Of a DNA stretch of 64,000 nucleotides, positions 11,294 to 22,427 are shown piece by piece. The notes beneath the pieces are model-generated. The model saw only the letters and a list, made by a program, of their open reading frames with translations. It made no database searches and had not been told where the DNA came from. Made by a program: the position numbers and the translations under genes. Every line of letters starts with the position of its first letter. Within the stretch, counting starts at the first letter, position 1. The DNA is from Hevea brasiliensis (taxonomy: Eukaryota; Streptophyta; Magnoliopsida; Malpighiales; Euphorbiaceae): NCBI RefSeq assembly GCF_030052815.1, contig NC_079504.1, positions 42,242,320 through 42,306,319 on the forward strand. Reading direction: 5' to 3'.

Positions 11294-12319
11294 CATGCCT
11301 GAAAACTGTTCAAAGGGACAAAAAATATATAGACAAGAGGCAGTAACTATAGTGGAATAACTCTGAAACTTAATTCAGTTTGTTACTCTGCTATTTTTTT
11401 TGGAGTTTTCGTAGGAAAAACTTTTGAAACTAGTTTTCTGAAGTGTTTTCTTGCAAAAGGGATTCTTGAATACTGAAATTTTTCATTTTCAGTTCGTTCA
11501 TTATCCCGTGGCACTCTCACTTTCTGTCTTTGGTATCCTCTATTTCCATTCATATTGTCTAAGCTCAACTCCACTCAAGCTTGGTTATTTTGACCCGTTT
11601 ACATTTTAACAAAGAATACTTCATTTCGAGGCGAACCATAGTCCTCCGGCTGCCAACCTGCAATCTTGCTACTTTTTGCGATTCTGTAGTTAGTTCAATA
11701 GACTCGACTCCCTACAGGTCAGTGTTAATATCGTCATTTTATTAAGTCTAGTTCTCGTTTCACGTATTTCCTTTGTTCTTTTTCTTATGCCTGTTGTTTT
11801 CTTTAAGTTCATGTCACGCTGAAAAAAATACAAAGAAAAGATATGCTCTAGTATACCCCTGTGCTGGCTAACCCACACTTTTGTTAATCTTTATTATTTC
11901 TGAATGCAAGTCATCTAGCCCCGAGTTACGTAGAAGCAGCCAGACAAAATGTAGGTAACTGTGTTTAAAGCGTCTCTTCGAAAAAAAAGAGGGTCTAAAT
12001 AACACGTCAGGGAAATAGCAAAATTGAATCACTAGGCTGACATGGGAGGCGATCCAACATAATGCCATAAGGCGAAATAAAAAATCAAAACTCAGATAAG
12101 TAACAGGGTACAGATAGGACACTGGTAAAGTGACCTTAGGGGAGGTCAGCAAAATTCAGTCCGGTGTCCCTTATTTAGTCACAAAATACCAATTAGTTAA
12201 AAGAAGCCTTATCCCCAGCACCTTTGAACGCCAGAATTCTTAGCTTTAGGTCCTTATGACATGTAGCTGAAATTAAAATTCGGGAGATCGGAAAGATCCC
12301 ATTCAGGCTCCTGTTAATT

Positions 12320-12760
12320 TAAAAGAGATCGGAGGAGAGTTCTCATCCGATTCTCAACTTAAAATTCTAATAAATATTAAATAGAGATCGGAGGAGAGTT
12401 CTTATCCAGTCTCAACTCAAAATTTTAATAAATATTAAATAGAGATCGGAGGAGAGTTCTTATCCGGTCTCAACTCAAAATTTTAATAAATATTAAATAG
12501 AGATCGGAGGAGAGTTCTTATCCGGTCTCAACTCAAAATTTTAATAAATAGAGATCGGAGGAGAGTTCTTATCCGGTCTCAACTCAAAACTTTAATAAAT
12601 ATTGAATAGAGATCAGAGGAGAGTTCTTATCCGGTCTCAACTCAAAATTTTAATAAATATTAAATAGGGATCGGAGGAGAGTTCTTATCCGGTCTCAACT
12701 AAGAATTTTAATAAGTATTAAAGAGTTCGGATAAGAGTTCTTATCCGATTCTTAAATTAA
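12320..12760 (+). repeat. 58-bp tandem array in 5' LTR
   Basis: Seven units of about 58 bp plus a degenerate one, each with GAGATCGGAGGAGAGTTCTT, then TATCCGGTCTCAACT and an AT-rich spacer. One unit (near 12545) is shortened. The 3' LTR array (27979-28476) has one additional full unit. Confidence 0.95.
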
Positions 12761-13082
12761 ATTTTAGATAAAATATTTCTTTCAAATAAAATTAACATAC
12801 AACAGTAACTCACTAAGGTTGTCTCATTTACTTATGTATCTGGGTGATCCAAATTTAGTGAAAAATCAAATGTTCCTTTAGTCAAAAGGATCAACATGCC
12901 CATTCAAGCCCTCCTAACTAATGCAAAGTTAAATCTACTTACCCTTATTAAGGGACGAGGTGGGGTGCCTAACACCTTCCCCACCCGTTTACGGACCCCG
13001 AACCTAGAATCTCTGCCTAGAAGTGGTTTCATCTCAATTTATCTTCATAAATGGTTTTCTTTAATTTCCCTCAAAATTAAAG

Positions 13083-13167
13083 TGGCGACTCCTCACTCTT
13101 TCCCACTTCGGTGAGGGTCTGCTCAGCGACCACAAAACCCTTGCATGACTTGCGACTCAATCGGGAG
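13083..13167 (+). promoter_or_regulatory. candidate tRNA-Arg primer binding sites
   Basis: Two candidates lie here. TGGCGACTCC at 13083-13092 equals the first ten bases of the site complementary to plant tRNA-Arg used by Ogre/Tat elements, but it lies inside the region shared by both LTRs. A degenerate version (TGCGACTCAATCGGGAG, 13151-13167) lies just past the LTR end and is the better-placed candidate. Confidence 0.45.
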
Positions 13168-14042
13168 ATTATTATTCGAATTTAACCCCGGTCTAGAGGT
13201 CTAAAAAGTAGATTTAATTTTCCAATCAAATTATAGTTAGGTGGGCTCACCCGGCGATAGTTTACGTGTTAATTTTTGTTTATTCCTACTAACTGTTCCG
13301 CTTATTTTACTTGTTTTGCTTGTTTTATCCTCCTACAGTGCTCTTCGTTTCGAAAAAAAAGGAAAAAGGAAAAAATGGAAAGAATAAAATCCCCCTGAAT
13401 TGGGAAGAGGTAAAGGTGTCCCTTCACACACTGAACACTCACACGATGTCCTCACACACTTCGGTCCTATACCCGGGCTTTCTTACCCTTTTAGGAAAGT
13501 AGGAGGGGGTCATGTAGCGGTACCCGTGGGTTTTACCCCGTTAGTATCCGTGAAGAGTTCTGCTCATATTGAAACTCGTTCTATCCACTGTGATACTCGT
13601 GGAATTTTCCCGATAATATCATGGTTATAGAACGGGGCTCTACTGTTACAGTAGGGGCAATTTGGGAACCTGTGGCTTTTAGAAAATTAGACCTTGAGCT
13701 AAACTATCACAATAGCTGAAAGCCGTAGTAAGCTACCTTATAAGATAGAACTACCCGATTAGGTAGCACCCAGCCGGTATTAGGACTTTCCTTTACTTTA
13801 GGACAAAAGGGGCATACTTACTCTTACCCTATTCTGTTTATTTTATTTTGTTCTTATTTTTAAGGGTAATCTTGAATCATACTGTTAAGAAAACCTACAC
13901 ATTTTCCTACTTTGATAAATGTGCAGGTGTCACTCTGCCAATAGTATAATTCAAGATTACCTGAATTTATCTTGCTAACGAGTTTTTCCGCATGCATCAT
14001 CAAACCAAGAGTCTGTGAAAAGGATAAGGCGTCATTTTTAAC
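13168..14042 (+). other. leader of the Tat/Ogre-type element
   Basis: Untranslated leader between primer site and first ORF remnant. A fairly open stretch at 13400-13630 reads GLSYPFRKVGGGHVAVPVGF and onward to FPIISWL, then a stop. It resembles nothing I can name with confidence and could be a remnant of an extra leader ORF. Confidence 0.4.
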
Positions 14043-14395
14043 ATGGCATCCTCGAGTCAGTCGGCAGAAGAAGTTCTTAGACCAGAACAGAATGCTAAAC
14101 CATTGTTGAACCTATGAGGCAGTTCGGGCCATTGTTTAGCAAAATTGTGAATGAATAGTATGACTCCCGTAGGAACCTCCTCGCTAGGGTTATGCAAAAA
14201 AATTGGATGCGCCATATGGACAGGTATCATAGATGCGCGTTCAATCTAGTCATTCACGGTCAGACTATCGAACGATGCCATGATAAAGTTGATGCAATTA
14301 TCCTTTCGCAGATTTCATTCTGGCTCCCAAATGCCACTGTATCCTTCGTCCAGACCAGGACTTTTAGTTTCTTTACAAAATTCAAAATTCATTAA
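14043..14395 (+). pseudogene. remnant of an ORF upstream of gag (ORF1-like)
   Basis: An ATG at 14043 opens MASSSQSAEEVLRPEQNAKP and stops at 14115-14117. After a frameshift the frame at 14192-14395 reads NWMRHMDRYHRCAFNLVIHG and further. Tat/Ogre elements often carry an extra ORF before gag; position and disruption fit this, but no domain is recognised. A TTCTTACAG acceptor-like site follows at about 14414-14422. Confidence 0.35.
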
Positions 14396-14514
14396 AAATC
14401 CTTTTTTTTTACTTCTTACAGGAAATCAACATTGCTTCAAACAAGGCAAGTCTGACCAAACACACGGTTCAACCCAAGCGAGTGTACTTAACAAGATCTC
14501 GAACAAAGAAGATA

Positions 14515-16878
14515 ATGGAAGATCAGGAACAAGTACAGAACCTACAAGGGCAAGTGTCTGAACTTAAAGACCAGGTCTCAGAACTTATGAGGTTAATGAG
14601 GGAAATGTCCCAAAATAAACCTACCTCAGAACCTAGCTTACCACTACCTCCTCCACCACCTACAACGATGGATCCCCATCAAGCTACAACTTCTTTCACC
14701 TTTCAATCACCTATCCCGGACCCGACAGTCACTGTCAATCCGGTCGCCATGAATAATGACCTGCCTTTCTCTTATTACCCGGCTGTCTCAAATGCCGAGC
14801 CTCACCCTTCAATCCTAATCCCTCCAGTTTACTCCACCCCTCAGCTCCCGGCCGGGGGAGCATATCATGCAGTGGGAGGGGAAAATAAGATGAAAGAAAA
14901 CGAGAAACTATCTGCTCTAGAAGAGAGACTGAGAGCAATAGAGGGGCTGAACATGTATGGTTCGGTCGACGTGGCATCACTAAGATTAGTGCCAGATGTG
15001 GTGGTGCCACCCAAGTTCAAGGTCCCTGATTTCGACAAGTACACTGGGAATTCAGACCCTCGTATTCACTTGGCCACCTATATCACCAAGATGTCTGCTC
15101 TGACAGAGGACGCATGCATCACTGGTTCACTTCTTTCATGAGAGCCTCTCCGGGGCAGCTTTGAGGTGGTGTATTTAGTTGGACGGGAGCAAGCTGCGGT
15201 CCTGGAAGGATTTAGCTGATGCCTTCCTAAGACAGTACAAATTTAACTGTGATGTGGCCCCCACAAGGAGAGATCTTCAAAACCTGGTGCAGAGGGACAG
15301 GGAAGGCTTCAAGGAGTATGCCCAGAGATGGAGAGAAAAGGCAGCAGAAGTACACCCTCCGGTGACTGACAATGAGCTGTGCTCTCTGTTCATCGAGACT
15401 CTAAAAGCTCCCTACTTCAACTTGATGATTGGAAACACTTCCAACAGCTTCTCAGACATCATCCAGGCGGGTGAGAGAATTGAGGCCAATTTAAGGTTGG
15501 GACGACTGCAGGAGTCAGCTGAAAACCCTGCAAGGAAGACTGCCAATTTTGGGAAGAAGAAGGAGGGTGATGTGCATTCTGTCACCCGTCAAAACAATTA
15601 TTCCCCATTCCCTCAAAACAATTATCGGCCATATCCTCCCCCTCACGGCCAAACAGTCGCAAATATTCCACCTCCTTTCCCAAATTATCCACACCCACGC
15701 CCACAATACCCTTCACCTATAAATTACCAACCGAGACCACCTCCTCCTCCTGCTCAACCAAGACCACCACAAAACAACCCAAGACCCCCAAGAAACCCTG
15801 ATCCACCTCTTCCCCTCCCACTCAGTGAAATATACCGATACCTTGTCGGTATCAACCAAATTGTACCAGTCCCCCTAGACCCAATTCAGCCTCCATATCC
15901 CATGTGGTATGATGCCACTGCCCGTTGTGAGTATCATGGGGGGGCACAAGGGCACTCAACTGACAACTGCGGAGCACTCAGAGGAAGAGTGCACGCTCTA
16001 ATCCGGAATGGATGGCTAAAAATTGAGGGAAATGGTTCCCTCCCCAATGTTACCTCAAACCCACTGCCAAACCATAATGCGGGCAGTGGTGTAAATATGA
16101 TAGAGTCTGATGGAGAAGGGTCAACACCGGAAGTAGACAAGCTGGTTCCTTACTTTAAAGAAATTTTTGCTGTGGCAATGAGGGAAGGCTACCTTTGCCC
16201 TCGTGTAGGGATTAGAAGAAGTGCAGGTGTCCTTATCATGGAGGCGGTGATCATGAGTGCATGTGTGAGGGATTCAGGCAAGAGGTTCAGAACTTGTTGT
16301 CTCTCAAGGTTCTGAGATACCAGACAAGATCGAAGATGGAAGAGGGAGTGAACACAACTAGATACAGCCAGAATGCTTCTACCTCTAAACCCAGAATCAC
16401 CTTCTCACCCCCAGTAGCCTCGCCGCCAGTAACGATTATCCAAGCCCCATCTCAGCTCCCTATTACCAACACCCATGCCATACCTTGGAACTATAATTTC
16501 CAAGTCTTCACCCAAGGAGCGTCAAGCAGTGCACCAGCTCCTAGCCTTGCTTCACCCCCGGCACCTCCTAAGCCGTGTTTCACTCCTCATGAACACTTTC
16601 AGATGACTTATGCCGGACCTACCACCAGTGCTACTCCCCAGGATAATCCTCAACCTGTCACTACCACAAAATCCTCCTCGCATGAGCAAGAAGTTGAGTT
16701 CATAACTCGAAGTGGGAGGTGTTACGTGAACGAAGAAAAAGAAAAGAGAAAAGGGAAAGTAAAGATGGGAGAGTCATTGAAGAATGCAGAAAAGGAGGTT
16801 GAGAAGACAGAGGAAGTAGAGCCTGCTGAGCATAAAGAAGAGGAGGAACTACTGCTCCAAATAATGAAACAGAGCTAG
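14515..16878 (+). pseudogene. gag of the Tat/Ogre-type element, broken
   Basis: It opens at ATG 14515 (MEDQEQVQNLQ) with a coiled-coil-like N-terminus, then a proline-rich stretch, then the retrotransposon gag core around 14990-15500 (FKVPDFDKYTGNSDPRIHL; LRSWKDLADAFLRQYKFN; NELCSLFIETLKAPYF). Two C-x-YH...H...C-type knuckles follow, one complete at about 15930-15975 (CEYHGGAQGHSTDNC) and a second at about 16223-16262. Breaks: a frameshift at about 15115-15125, TAG at 15176-15178 in place of the usual Gln codon, a frameshift at about 16240, and TAG at 16876-16878. Confidence 0.85.
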
Positions 16879-16884
16879 TATGAT

Positions 16885-17571
16885 GTGGTGGAGCAGTTGA
16901 GAAAGACACCTGCCCGAATTTCGCTATTATCGCTGATCTTGAGTTCGGAAGTGCACCGACAAGCCTTGCAGAGAATCCTGGATCAGGCCTTTGTAAACCC
17001 CGACATTACTCCGGGGCAGTTTGAGAAAATAGTGGGACAAATCCAGGCATCCAGTTTTGTTACTTTCTAGGAGGACGAGATAGACCCTGCGGGTTTAAGG
17101 CACACTAAACCTCTGCATGTAACAGTTAAGTGTAAGGGTTGTATAGTAGCCAAGGTACTTATTGACAACGGATCAGCTCTTAATGTACTGCCTAATACCA
17201 CCTTGGCCAGGCTGCCGGTTGACCAATCTGATATACGTCAGAGTGCTATGGTGGTGAGAGCCTTCGACGGTACAAGGAGAGAAGTGCTGGGAGACATTGA
17301 CTTGCCAATCCAAGTCGGTGCATGTACTTTCAACGTCACGTTTCAGGTGATGAACATTGAGCCGGCCTAAACTATGTTGTTGGGGAGGCCTTGGATCCAT
17401 TCTGCGAACGCCGTTCCTTCAACTTTGCACCAAAAGATCAAATATATTATGGACGGCAAAATCATCACGGTGAGAGGAGAAGAAGCCATATTAGTCACCA
17501 AGCCGCAATCACTCCCTTATGTGGAAGTGGCCGAGGAGTCGTTGGAAAGTTCTTTCCAGGCCCTTGAGTTA
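16885..17571 (+). pseudogene. aspartic protease of the Tat/Ogre-type element, broken
   Basis: The active-site block VLIDNGSALNVLP is at 17155-17193, with DNGS replacing the usual D-S/T-G. The C-terminal LLGRPWIHSANAVPSTLHQK block is typical of Ty3/gypsy retropepsins of the Tat group. In-frame stops TAG at 17068-17070 and TAA at 17368-17370 disrupt it. Confidence 0.85.
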
Positions 17572-17751
17572 CAAGACACCGGAAATGATAAGGCTATGGC
17601 TATGGTGGCCAAAGTGATGTCAAAGAATGGATATCAGGAGGGCAAAGGCTTGGGCACCGCATTACAAGGGATCGTTAAACCTATACCGGCTATTCAGAAG
17701 ATAGGTCGCTGTGGTTTAGGTTATGAGGAAGATGCCCTTATGGATGGATGA
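17572..17751 (+). pseudogene. G-patch domain downstream of protease
   Basis: The frame contains VMSKNGYQEGKGLGTALQGI followed by IGRCGLGYEED, a G-patch (glycine-rich RNA-binding) signature. It is commonly found after protease in Tat-lineage polyproteins. A TGA at 17749-17751 ends the frame, but the reading continues after it (FWMRKTLRDQ). Confidence 0.8.
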
Positions 17752-18005
17752 TTCTGGATGAGGAAAACACTTCGGGATCAGAGATTCGATCAAAAAATGG
17801 GAAAGATGAAAGTAGTCCCGAGAATCACAGAAGTCTTCGCTAAACCGTTCATTGAAAATCCGGCAGAGGTGGAAGAATCACCTGATGAATCGTCCATCGA
17901 TGTCATCTACCTGGATCCCTTGTATGAAGCTCTAGTCTCACCGATAGCTGAGGGGCAAGAACTAGACAACTGGACGGCAGAGGACATCCCTGTACTCAAT
18001 TTCGA

Positions 18006-18180
18006 GTAAAGTACCTTTGGTTATCTACACTTGATCATTTTGTCCATGGTGACAAGTGTAATACTGTAAATGGACCTTTTTCTTATGGCATAAATATTAA
18101 TGAATTAATAGCGCATTTTAAATCCAATTCTTTCCTTTTGAATTTCATCCTTATAATATGTTCCATTTTTATTCATTCAG
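18006..18180 (+). other. intron between pro and RT
   Basis: The donor GTAAAGTACC begins at 18006 and the acceptor TTTATTCATTCAG ends at 18180; length is 175 nt. Joining TTC-GA to GACC gives NFE|TIHQLTPNN with the frame kept into the RT ORF. Without splicing the pro frame stops at 18007-18009. An intron at this position is a known hallmark of Ogre/Tat elements. Confidence 0.8.
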
Positions 18181-19200
18181 GACCATTCATCAATTAACAC
18201 CTAATAATCCAATAGACTCAGAAATTCCTCTGGTTAATTTTGAAATCCCCATAACTGCCATTACTTCAAGTGATTCTGAGGAAGACCTTACAGAAGAAAG
18301 CAATGAAAAGGATGAACCCTCCCTAGTGCCTTGTGGAGACGAAACGCACACCATAAATTTAGGCACAGAAGAAGTAAAAAGGGAACTTAAGGTAGTGGAG
18401 AGTGAAGAATTGGGAGATATGATCAGTCTGCTTAAAGAATTCCTCGACGTATTTTCCTGGAGCTATGATGATATGGTGGGTTTGGACCCTCAGATAGTGA
18501 CACACAAAATTCCCCTAATTCCGGGGACAGTCCCGGTAAAGCAAAAGTTAAGGAGAATGAATCCCGACACACTGCTCAAAGTTAGGGATGAAGTCAAGAA
18601 ACAGTATGACGCTGGGTTCCTGGAAGTGGTCAAATATCCCCAATGGGTGGCTAACGTCGTCCCGGTGATGAAGAAGGACGGGAGAGTCAGGGTATGCATT
18701 GACTACAGGGATCTTAATAAAGCAAGTCTAAAAGATGATTTCCCTCTCCCCCACATTGATGTGTTGGTAGACAATGCTGCGGGATTGGGCAGGTGCTCAT
18801 GCATTGATGGGGCATCTGGGTACAATCAAATCCCAATGGATGAGGAAGACAAAGAAAAAACCGCTTTTATCACTCAATGGGGAGTATTTTGCTATCGGGT
18901 CATGCCTTTCGGGTTGAAGAATGCTGGTGCCACCTATCAGCGCGCTATGGTCACATTATTCCACGATATGATGCATAAAGAGGTGGAAGTGTATGTTGAT
19001 GATATGATTATTAAATCCAGGGGAAAGGAGAGCCACGTACGGGTGATGAGGAGGGTATTCGAGAGACTCAGAAAATATCAAATGGCCCAACCCTGCCAAA
19101 TGCATATTCAGAGCTAGATCTGGGAAATTGTTGGGATTCATAGTAAGTGAGAAGGGAATAGAGGTTGATCTAGACAAGGTTCGAGCTATTCAAGAAATGC
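18181..19200 (+). pseudogene. reverse transcriptase of the Tat/Ogre-type element, frameshifted
   Basis: RT blocks are clear: GFLEVVKYPQWVANVVPVMK, VRVCIDYRDLNKASLKDDFP, GYNQIPMDEEDKEKTAF, VMPFGLKNAGATYQRAM and the catalytic YVDD at 18992-19003. A frameshift near 19085-19095 moves the NPAKCIF block (usual NP-KC-F) into another frame, which then continues as GKLLGFIVSEKGIEVD. Confidence 0.92.
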
Positions 19201-19845
19201 CATCCCCAAAAACAGAAAGGGAGGTGCGCAGTTTCCTGGAAAAATTGAACTACATATCAAGATTTATTTCCAATCTCACCGCTAAAGCCGAGCCTATTTT
19301 TAAACTACTCCGAAAGAACAACACCACCCAATGGGATTCAGTTTGTCAAGAGGCTTTTGAGACAATCAAGCGGTATCTATCAAACCCACCAGTGTTGGTT
19401 CCACCCATGGCGGGGAGACCTTTGATCCTGTATATGGCAGTCCAACAGAACTCGATGGGATGTGTTTTGGGACAACATGACGATACTGGCTGAAAGGAAA
19501 GGGCTATTTATTACCTGAGCAAAAAGTTCAATGATTGTGAGTCAAGATACTCTTTCTTAGAAAAGACTTGCTGCGCATTAGCCTGGACAGCGAATCGCCT
19601 CAAGCACTACATGCTGAATCACAAGACATGGCTCATCTCCAGGATGGATCCTATCAAATATGTATTCGAAAGCCCATTCGTGCCAGGTAGGATAGCCAAG
19701 TGGCAGGTCATACTCTCCCAATATGACATAGTCTATATGACCCGGAAGGCAGTGAAAGGTAGCGTGATCGTGACCTCTAGCGAGAAAATCCTATCCGATT
19801 ATGAAGCTCTGGATTTTGAGTTCACGATGAGCATATTAATGAAGT
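19201..19845 (+). pseudogene. RNase H (gypsy RNH) and connection domain, broken
   Basis: The sequence LNYISRFISNLTAKAEPIFK is followed by the RNase H start PLILYMAVQQNSMGCVLGQH and KERAIYYLSKKFNDCESRYS. The usual first Asp (Y-D/A or YLA) is not obvious, as in the degenerate gypsy-type RNH of dual-RNase H elements. TGA at 19491-19493 replaces an Arg codon expected before KERAIYY. The frame ends with TAG at 19844-19846. Confidence 0.8.
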
Positions 19846-19849
19846 AGAT

Positions 19850-20320
19850 GCGAAGAAGAGAGGCCACCGATGTATGGGAAATGTATTTCGACGAGTCATC
19901 AATTTGTCCGGTAATGGAATTGGAGCTGTATTGATATCCCCAGATGGAAAGCACTTCCCGATAGCCATTAAGTTGAGATTTGACTGCACCAACAACGTCG
20001 CGGAATACGAAGCTTGTGTGATGGGTCTACAAGCTGCCATCAAAATGAAAATCAGGAAGTTGGAGGTATATGGAGACTCGGCCCTGATTATATACCAAGT
20101 CAAGGGAGAATGGCAAACCAAGGATCCCAAGCTAATCCCATATCAGAAGTACTTACTGTAGCTGATTAAGAAATTCGAAGAGATCTCTTTCACTCACCTT
20201 AGTAGAGACAAGAATCAATTTGCTGATGCTTTAGCTACTCTAGCCGTTATGGCTCAAATCGAAGAAGGGCAGATGGCTCAGATATTGAAGATTAAGGCAA
20301 GGAATGAGCCAGCTTATTGC
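19850..20320 (+). pseudogene. second, archaeal-type RNase H (aRNH), broken
   Basis: WEMYFDES (first catalytic Asp) is followed, after a frameshift, by GIGAVLISPDG, NVAEYEAC (catalytic Glu), VYGDSALIIYQVKGEW (catalytic Asp) and NQFADALATLAV (final Asp). This set defines the extra aRNH of Tat-lineage elements. TAG at 20159-20161 interrupts it. Confidence 0.85.
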
Positions 20321-21597
20321 TTCATGATTGAGGAAGAACCCGACGGTAAACCTTGGTATCATGACATCCTGGTCTACTGCAGAACCAGAGAATTCCCCTC
20401 AGGGGCAAACCGAAACGAAAAGAGGATGCTTCGGAGATTAGCATTGGGATACTTCCCCAGTGGTGAAACCCTATACAAGAGAGGGTCCAACGGTGAACTG
20501 TTGAAATGTGTGGATGCAAAAGAGGCGAAGAAAATCCTTTTTGAGACTCATGAGGGAAATCGTGCAACCCATGCCAATGGGCACATGATGGCTAAACAAA
20601 TCATGCGACGGGGATATTTTTGGACTACAATGGAAAAGGATTGCATCGAGTATTTCCGAAAATGCCATAAGTGTCAAATCTATGCAGATCCGATAAGTGT
20701 GCCGCCTCACAAATTGTTCAACCTCGCCTCACCATGGCCTTTCGCAATGTGGGGCATCGATGTGATCGGTCCCATCAACCCTAAGGCATCCAATGGGCAC
20801 AGATTTATCCTAGTAGCTATCGACTATTTTTCTAAGTGGGTCGAAGCCACGTCATACGCCCATATCACGCAGAACACGTTTCTCAAATTCCTCAGAAACA
20901 ATATCATCTGCCGGCATGGCCTCCCTAATGAAATAAATCGATAACGCTAAGAATCTGAATGGTCCGAGGATTCGTAAATTGTGTGATCAATACAAAATCG
21001 ACACCTCAATTCCTCCCTATACCGTCCCGGATGAATGGAGCGGTGGAAGGCGCAAACAAAAACCTCAAGAGGATAATCCGGAAAATGACGGTCACGTATA
21101 TGGATTGGCATGATATGCTTCCTTACGCTCTCCACGCATACCGGACTTCTGTAAGAACCTCAACCGGGGCAACTCCATACTTACTATTTTTCGAGATGGA
21201 AGCGGTATCACCTATTGAAGTTGAAATTCCTTCCCTAAGGATTCTGAAGGAATCAGGGATTGATGAGTCAAAATGGATCCAGTCAAGGTTGGATCAGTTA
21301 AACTTGCTAGATGAGAAAAAGTTAGCAGCAGCATGTCATGGGCAGTTATACCAGATGAGGATGGCCAGAGCATTTGATAAAAGCGTTCGCCCACGCGAAT
21401 TCCAACCCGGGGACCTAGTTCTGAAGAAAGTACTGCCAAATCAAAACGATCCCCGGGGCAAATGGTAACCAACCTACGAGGGACCCTATGTGGTTAAAAA
21501 GGCATTTTCTGGAGGAGCCTTGATCTTGACCCACATGGACGGTGAAGAGTTTCCGAGACCTGTAAATGCTGACACCGTCAAGAAATACTATGCCTAA
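20321..21597 (+). pseudogene. integrase of the Tat/Ogre-type element, frameshifted
   Basis: The zinc-binding HHCC region (THANGHMMAKQIM, then CHKCQIYAD) precedes the catalytic core: WGIDVIGPI (first Asp), DNAKNLNGPRI (second Asp, reached through a frameshift near 20937) and GAVEGANKNLKRI (Glu). The C-terminal part FQPGDLVLKKVLPN and the final VKKYYA end at TAA 21595-21597. A premature TAA lies at 21466-21468 within GKW|PTYEGPY. Confidence 0.9.
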
Positions 21598-21621
21598 AAA
21601 AAAAAGAAAAAAAAAAAGGGG

Positions 21622-22257
21622 TAGGAGCGAAAACCCGAAAGGGCGCTCCTAGCAAAATGTGTGAAAGAAGGCGAAAACCCCGAAAGGGCGCTTTCCATAA
21701 AATGAGTGAAGGATGAAAACCCGAAAGGGCGTCCTGAAAGAGCGCGAAAAAAAAAAAAAAAACCTAGGGGTGAAAACCCGAAAGGGCATCCCGAGAACAA
21801 AAAGGGAGAAATAAGGAATGGGGGGCATGAAACCAGGATGAAGAGGAAACTGTCACGGCATGAGGCTTCAGAGAACTTGAAATAATGGCAGTTAAGGGAT
21901 TTCAAAATCAGCCACAGGGAATATGTGAGAGCTATCCTTGTACCCTTCTTCTTTGAAACTTCTTCTTTGTTTTTATTAAAACCGTAATAAAATCGTACTT
22001 CATTCCCCATGTTTCTATCTTTCCCTTATATTTATCTTTCTGCAATCTCGTTATTTAATGCGCTATTTAAATCAGTTAAAATTTTTGCCATAAGATTAAG
22101 ATTTGACAATTGATAACCTCACGTACTTTACTATGAGATTTGCAGGGAATGACCTAAAAAAAAAAACAAAAAACAAAAAACTAGAGGTGAAAACCCGGAA
22201 GGGCACTTCTAGTCATATAGACGAAGGGGAAGTAAAAAACCCGCAAGGGCGCTTTTC
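21622..22257 (+). repeat. array of six hairpin units after pol
   Basis: Six dispersed units share the core AAAACCCGAAAGGG (with minor variants) flanked by short inverted arms that differ between units. Arms are at 21622-21629/21644-21651, 21667-21673/21689-21695, 21710-21715/21730-21735, 21767-21772/21787-21792, 22180-22189/22204-22213 and 22227-22233/22251-22257. The arms stay complementary (with G-T wobbles) although their sequences change. Between units D and E (21800-22175) there is unstructured leader-like DNA. Confidence 0.85.
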
Positions 22258-22427
22258 GAGAGAAAGAAAAAAAAAACAGAAAAGGGGCATTTGAAGAAAT
22301 GGGGTCATAGGTTAAGTCTTGCAACTCGTCCTCCATTCATCATCGGTCTTCGGGATTCTGTTAAATACACTTCATTGGGGAAGAATTTCTCGTTTCCGGA
22401 TTAGGCTTGCTTTGTAAGTGCAATTTA

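Larger units (their letters stand above)
7911..13148 (+). repeat. 5' LTR of the Tat/Ogre-type element
   Basis: It starts TGTCGACACC and matches 23579-28862. It contains an antisense gene (8502-10358), CCGATC/GATCGG-rich flanks, a sense TATA box at 11286-11293 and a 58-bp tandem array at 12320-12760. The right edge is uncertain by a few bases because the copy ends TTGCATGA where the 3' LTR ends TTGAGACA. Confidence 0.88.

Noticed and set aside
12320..12760. 58-bp array as a CRISPR or operator array
   Set aside because: The whole unit is repeated including the AT-rich part, and it is duplicated in the other LTR.
14735..15010. Minus-strand open frame within gag
   Set aside because: It lies opposite a clear gag coding frame and has no family resemblance.
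17173..21472. Several minus-strand open frames of 60-100 codons across pol
   Set aside because: All are antisense shadows of protease, RT and integrase.
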